Origin: Xenorhabdus lircayensis
GTDB lineage: Bacteria; Pseudomonadota; Gammaproteobacteria; Enterobacterales; Enterobacteriaceae
Length of the DNA: 64,000 bases
Reading direction: 5' to 3'
Assembly (NCBI RefSeq): GCF_016306625.1
Contig: NZ_JACOII010000038.1
Coordinates: 1 to 64,000, forward strand
How positions within the stretch are numbered: position 1 is the first letter of the stretch; every line of letters starts with the position of its first letter. Made by a program: the position numbers and the translations under genes. Positions 63,340 through 64,000 of the stretch are shown here, piece after piece. The notes under the pieces are model-generated. The model had not been told where the DNA came from and ran no database searches. It worked only from the letters and a program-made list of their open reading frames with translations.

Positions 63340-64000
63340 TTAATCGCCAGAAAAATACCTCTCAACATTTTTAAATGCACTCTCGAAATAAATGTCATAA
63401 CAACTTTTAGTGACATAGCCGATATGTGGGCTGCAAAGTACGTTATCACGTTTTAATAAAGAGTAGTTGCTATCCCAGATTGGTTCAATATCAAAAACAT
63501 CCAATGCAGCAAAACCAGGTGTCCCTAAGTCGAGTGCTTTTTCCAGTGCATCTGTTTCTACCAATCCAGAGCGGGCTGTATTCACTAATAGTGCGGTAGG
63601 CTTCATCTTGGTTAGATCCGCAAATGTGATACCACCTGCGGTTTCTTTGACTAACCGTTGATGCAGGGTGATGACATCTGAAGTCTGGAAAAACTCTTCT
63701 CGGGAGTTTGGTACTATTAATCCTTCTTGGCGGGCTTGCTCTTGGGCACGAGTTGATCCCCAAACCTGTATTTTCATATCAAATGATTGCGCGTACTTGG
63801 CAACAAGTTGGCCGATCTTGCCATAACCTACTATTCCCAATGTTTTGCCCGCGACGGTATCGCCAAATTCAGTCTGCCAGTGGCCTTTTTTCATCATTTC
63901 TACTGAGGGGGTAAATCTACGTATGGAGCTTTGAATTAGCAACCAAGTTAATTCTGCTGCGGCAACGGGCGAACCTGCACCTTCAACAACAGTAATTCCC
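63340..64000 (-). CDS. D-2-hydroxyacid dehydrogenase, partial (runs off the window)
   Basis: 220 codons to the window edge; the frame is open through the last base ('GITVVEGAGSPVAAAELTWL'), so the true start lies outside. NAD-binding 'TLGIVGYGKIGQLVAKYAQ', catalytic Arg in 'NTARSGLVE', Glu in 'FDIEPIW' and His in 'CSPHIGYVT' are present. D-isomer-specific 2-hydroxyacid dehydrogenases reduce 2-keto acids or act on phosphoglycerate-like substrates; the substrate here is unknown. An internal TTG at 63942 is not the start. Confidence 0.85.
   Translation of the reverse strand, partial: GITVVEGAGSPVAAAELTWLLIQSSIRRFTPSVEMMKKGHWQTEFGDTVAGKTLGIVGYGKIGQLVAKYAQSFDMKIQVWGSTRAQEQARQEGLIVPNSREEFFQTSDVITLHQRLVKETAGGITFADLTKMKPTALLVNTARSGLVETDALEKALDLGTPGFAALDVFDIEPIWDSNYSLLKRDNVLCSPHIGYVTKSCYDIYFESAFKNVERYFSGD

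Overview
This window looks like a chromosomal stretch from an insect-associated Morganellaceae (Xenorhabdus/Photorhabdus type). The core genes are close to E. coli orthologues (fruBKA, potABCD, the fis/dusB/prmA/panF block, accBC, aroQ, mreBCD, rng, yhdP, tldD). They are interrupted by AT-rich accessory DNA with toxin-, adhesin- and defence-like genes. The genus is an inference; no rRNA or tRNA gene was seen to anchor it.

Layout. 1-4.6 kb: a truncated-looking effector-like gene, then the fructose PTS operon fruB-fruK-fruA on the minus strand with a clear Cra operator. 5.2-9.5 kb: the spermidine/putrescine importer potABC, then potD, separated by a decayed Phd antitoxin. 9.6-11.8 kb: an ABC-F ATPase with an attenuator-like leader, flanked by 101-bp inverted repeats. 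11.9-14 kb: a predicted type IV restriction enzyme for phosphorothioate DNA and an anthrax-lethal-factor-like zinc protease. 14.5-20 kb: a PAP2 membrane phosphatase and a tightly overlapping four-gene cluster (KAS III, OleD-like reductase, MBL hydrolase, PaaK/F390-like adenylating enzyme) that may make an unknown acyl-derived metabolite. 20-20.8 kb: toxin-antitoxin remnants and a broken gene.

20.93-36.40 kb: a 15.4-kb integrated element bounded by a 40-bp duplication of the 3' end of fis. It carries a P4-type integrase, AlpA-like regulator, Icd-like ORF, a deleted P4-type primase, then HK97-type capsid, protease, portal, adaptor, a frameshifted connector, HNH, TerS and TerL, one tail-collar protein and a Ner-like regulator. 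There are no tail-tube, baseplate or lysis genes. This content and order fit a capsid-forming phage-inducible chromosomal island (cf-PICI). Between its replication and capsid halves sits a two-gene cassette, a SLATT-family membrane protein and a UG/Abi-type reverse transcriptase, preceded by a compact multi-hairpin RNA. This is the best candidate here for a poorly described antiphage system.

36.4-40.5 kb: fis, dusB, prmA, panF, yhdT (minus strand). 41.3-46.5 kb: a 1727-residue invasin/intimin-type inverse autotransporter with five 339-bp tandem repeats, inserted between yhdT and accC. 46.7-50.1 kb: accC, accB, aroQ, acuI. 50.8-62.7 kb: mreBCD, maf-type yhdE, rng, yhdP, a nitrilase-family amidase, tldD, and a barnase-barstar pair. 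The window ends with a retropepsin-like protein and a partial D-2-hydroxyacid dehydrogenase.

All calls were made by reading the sequence without database searches. Family names rest on recognised motifs and remembered family sequences, and the confidence values reflect that.
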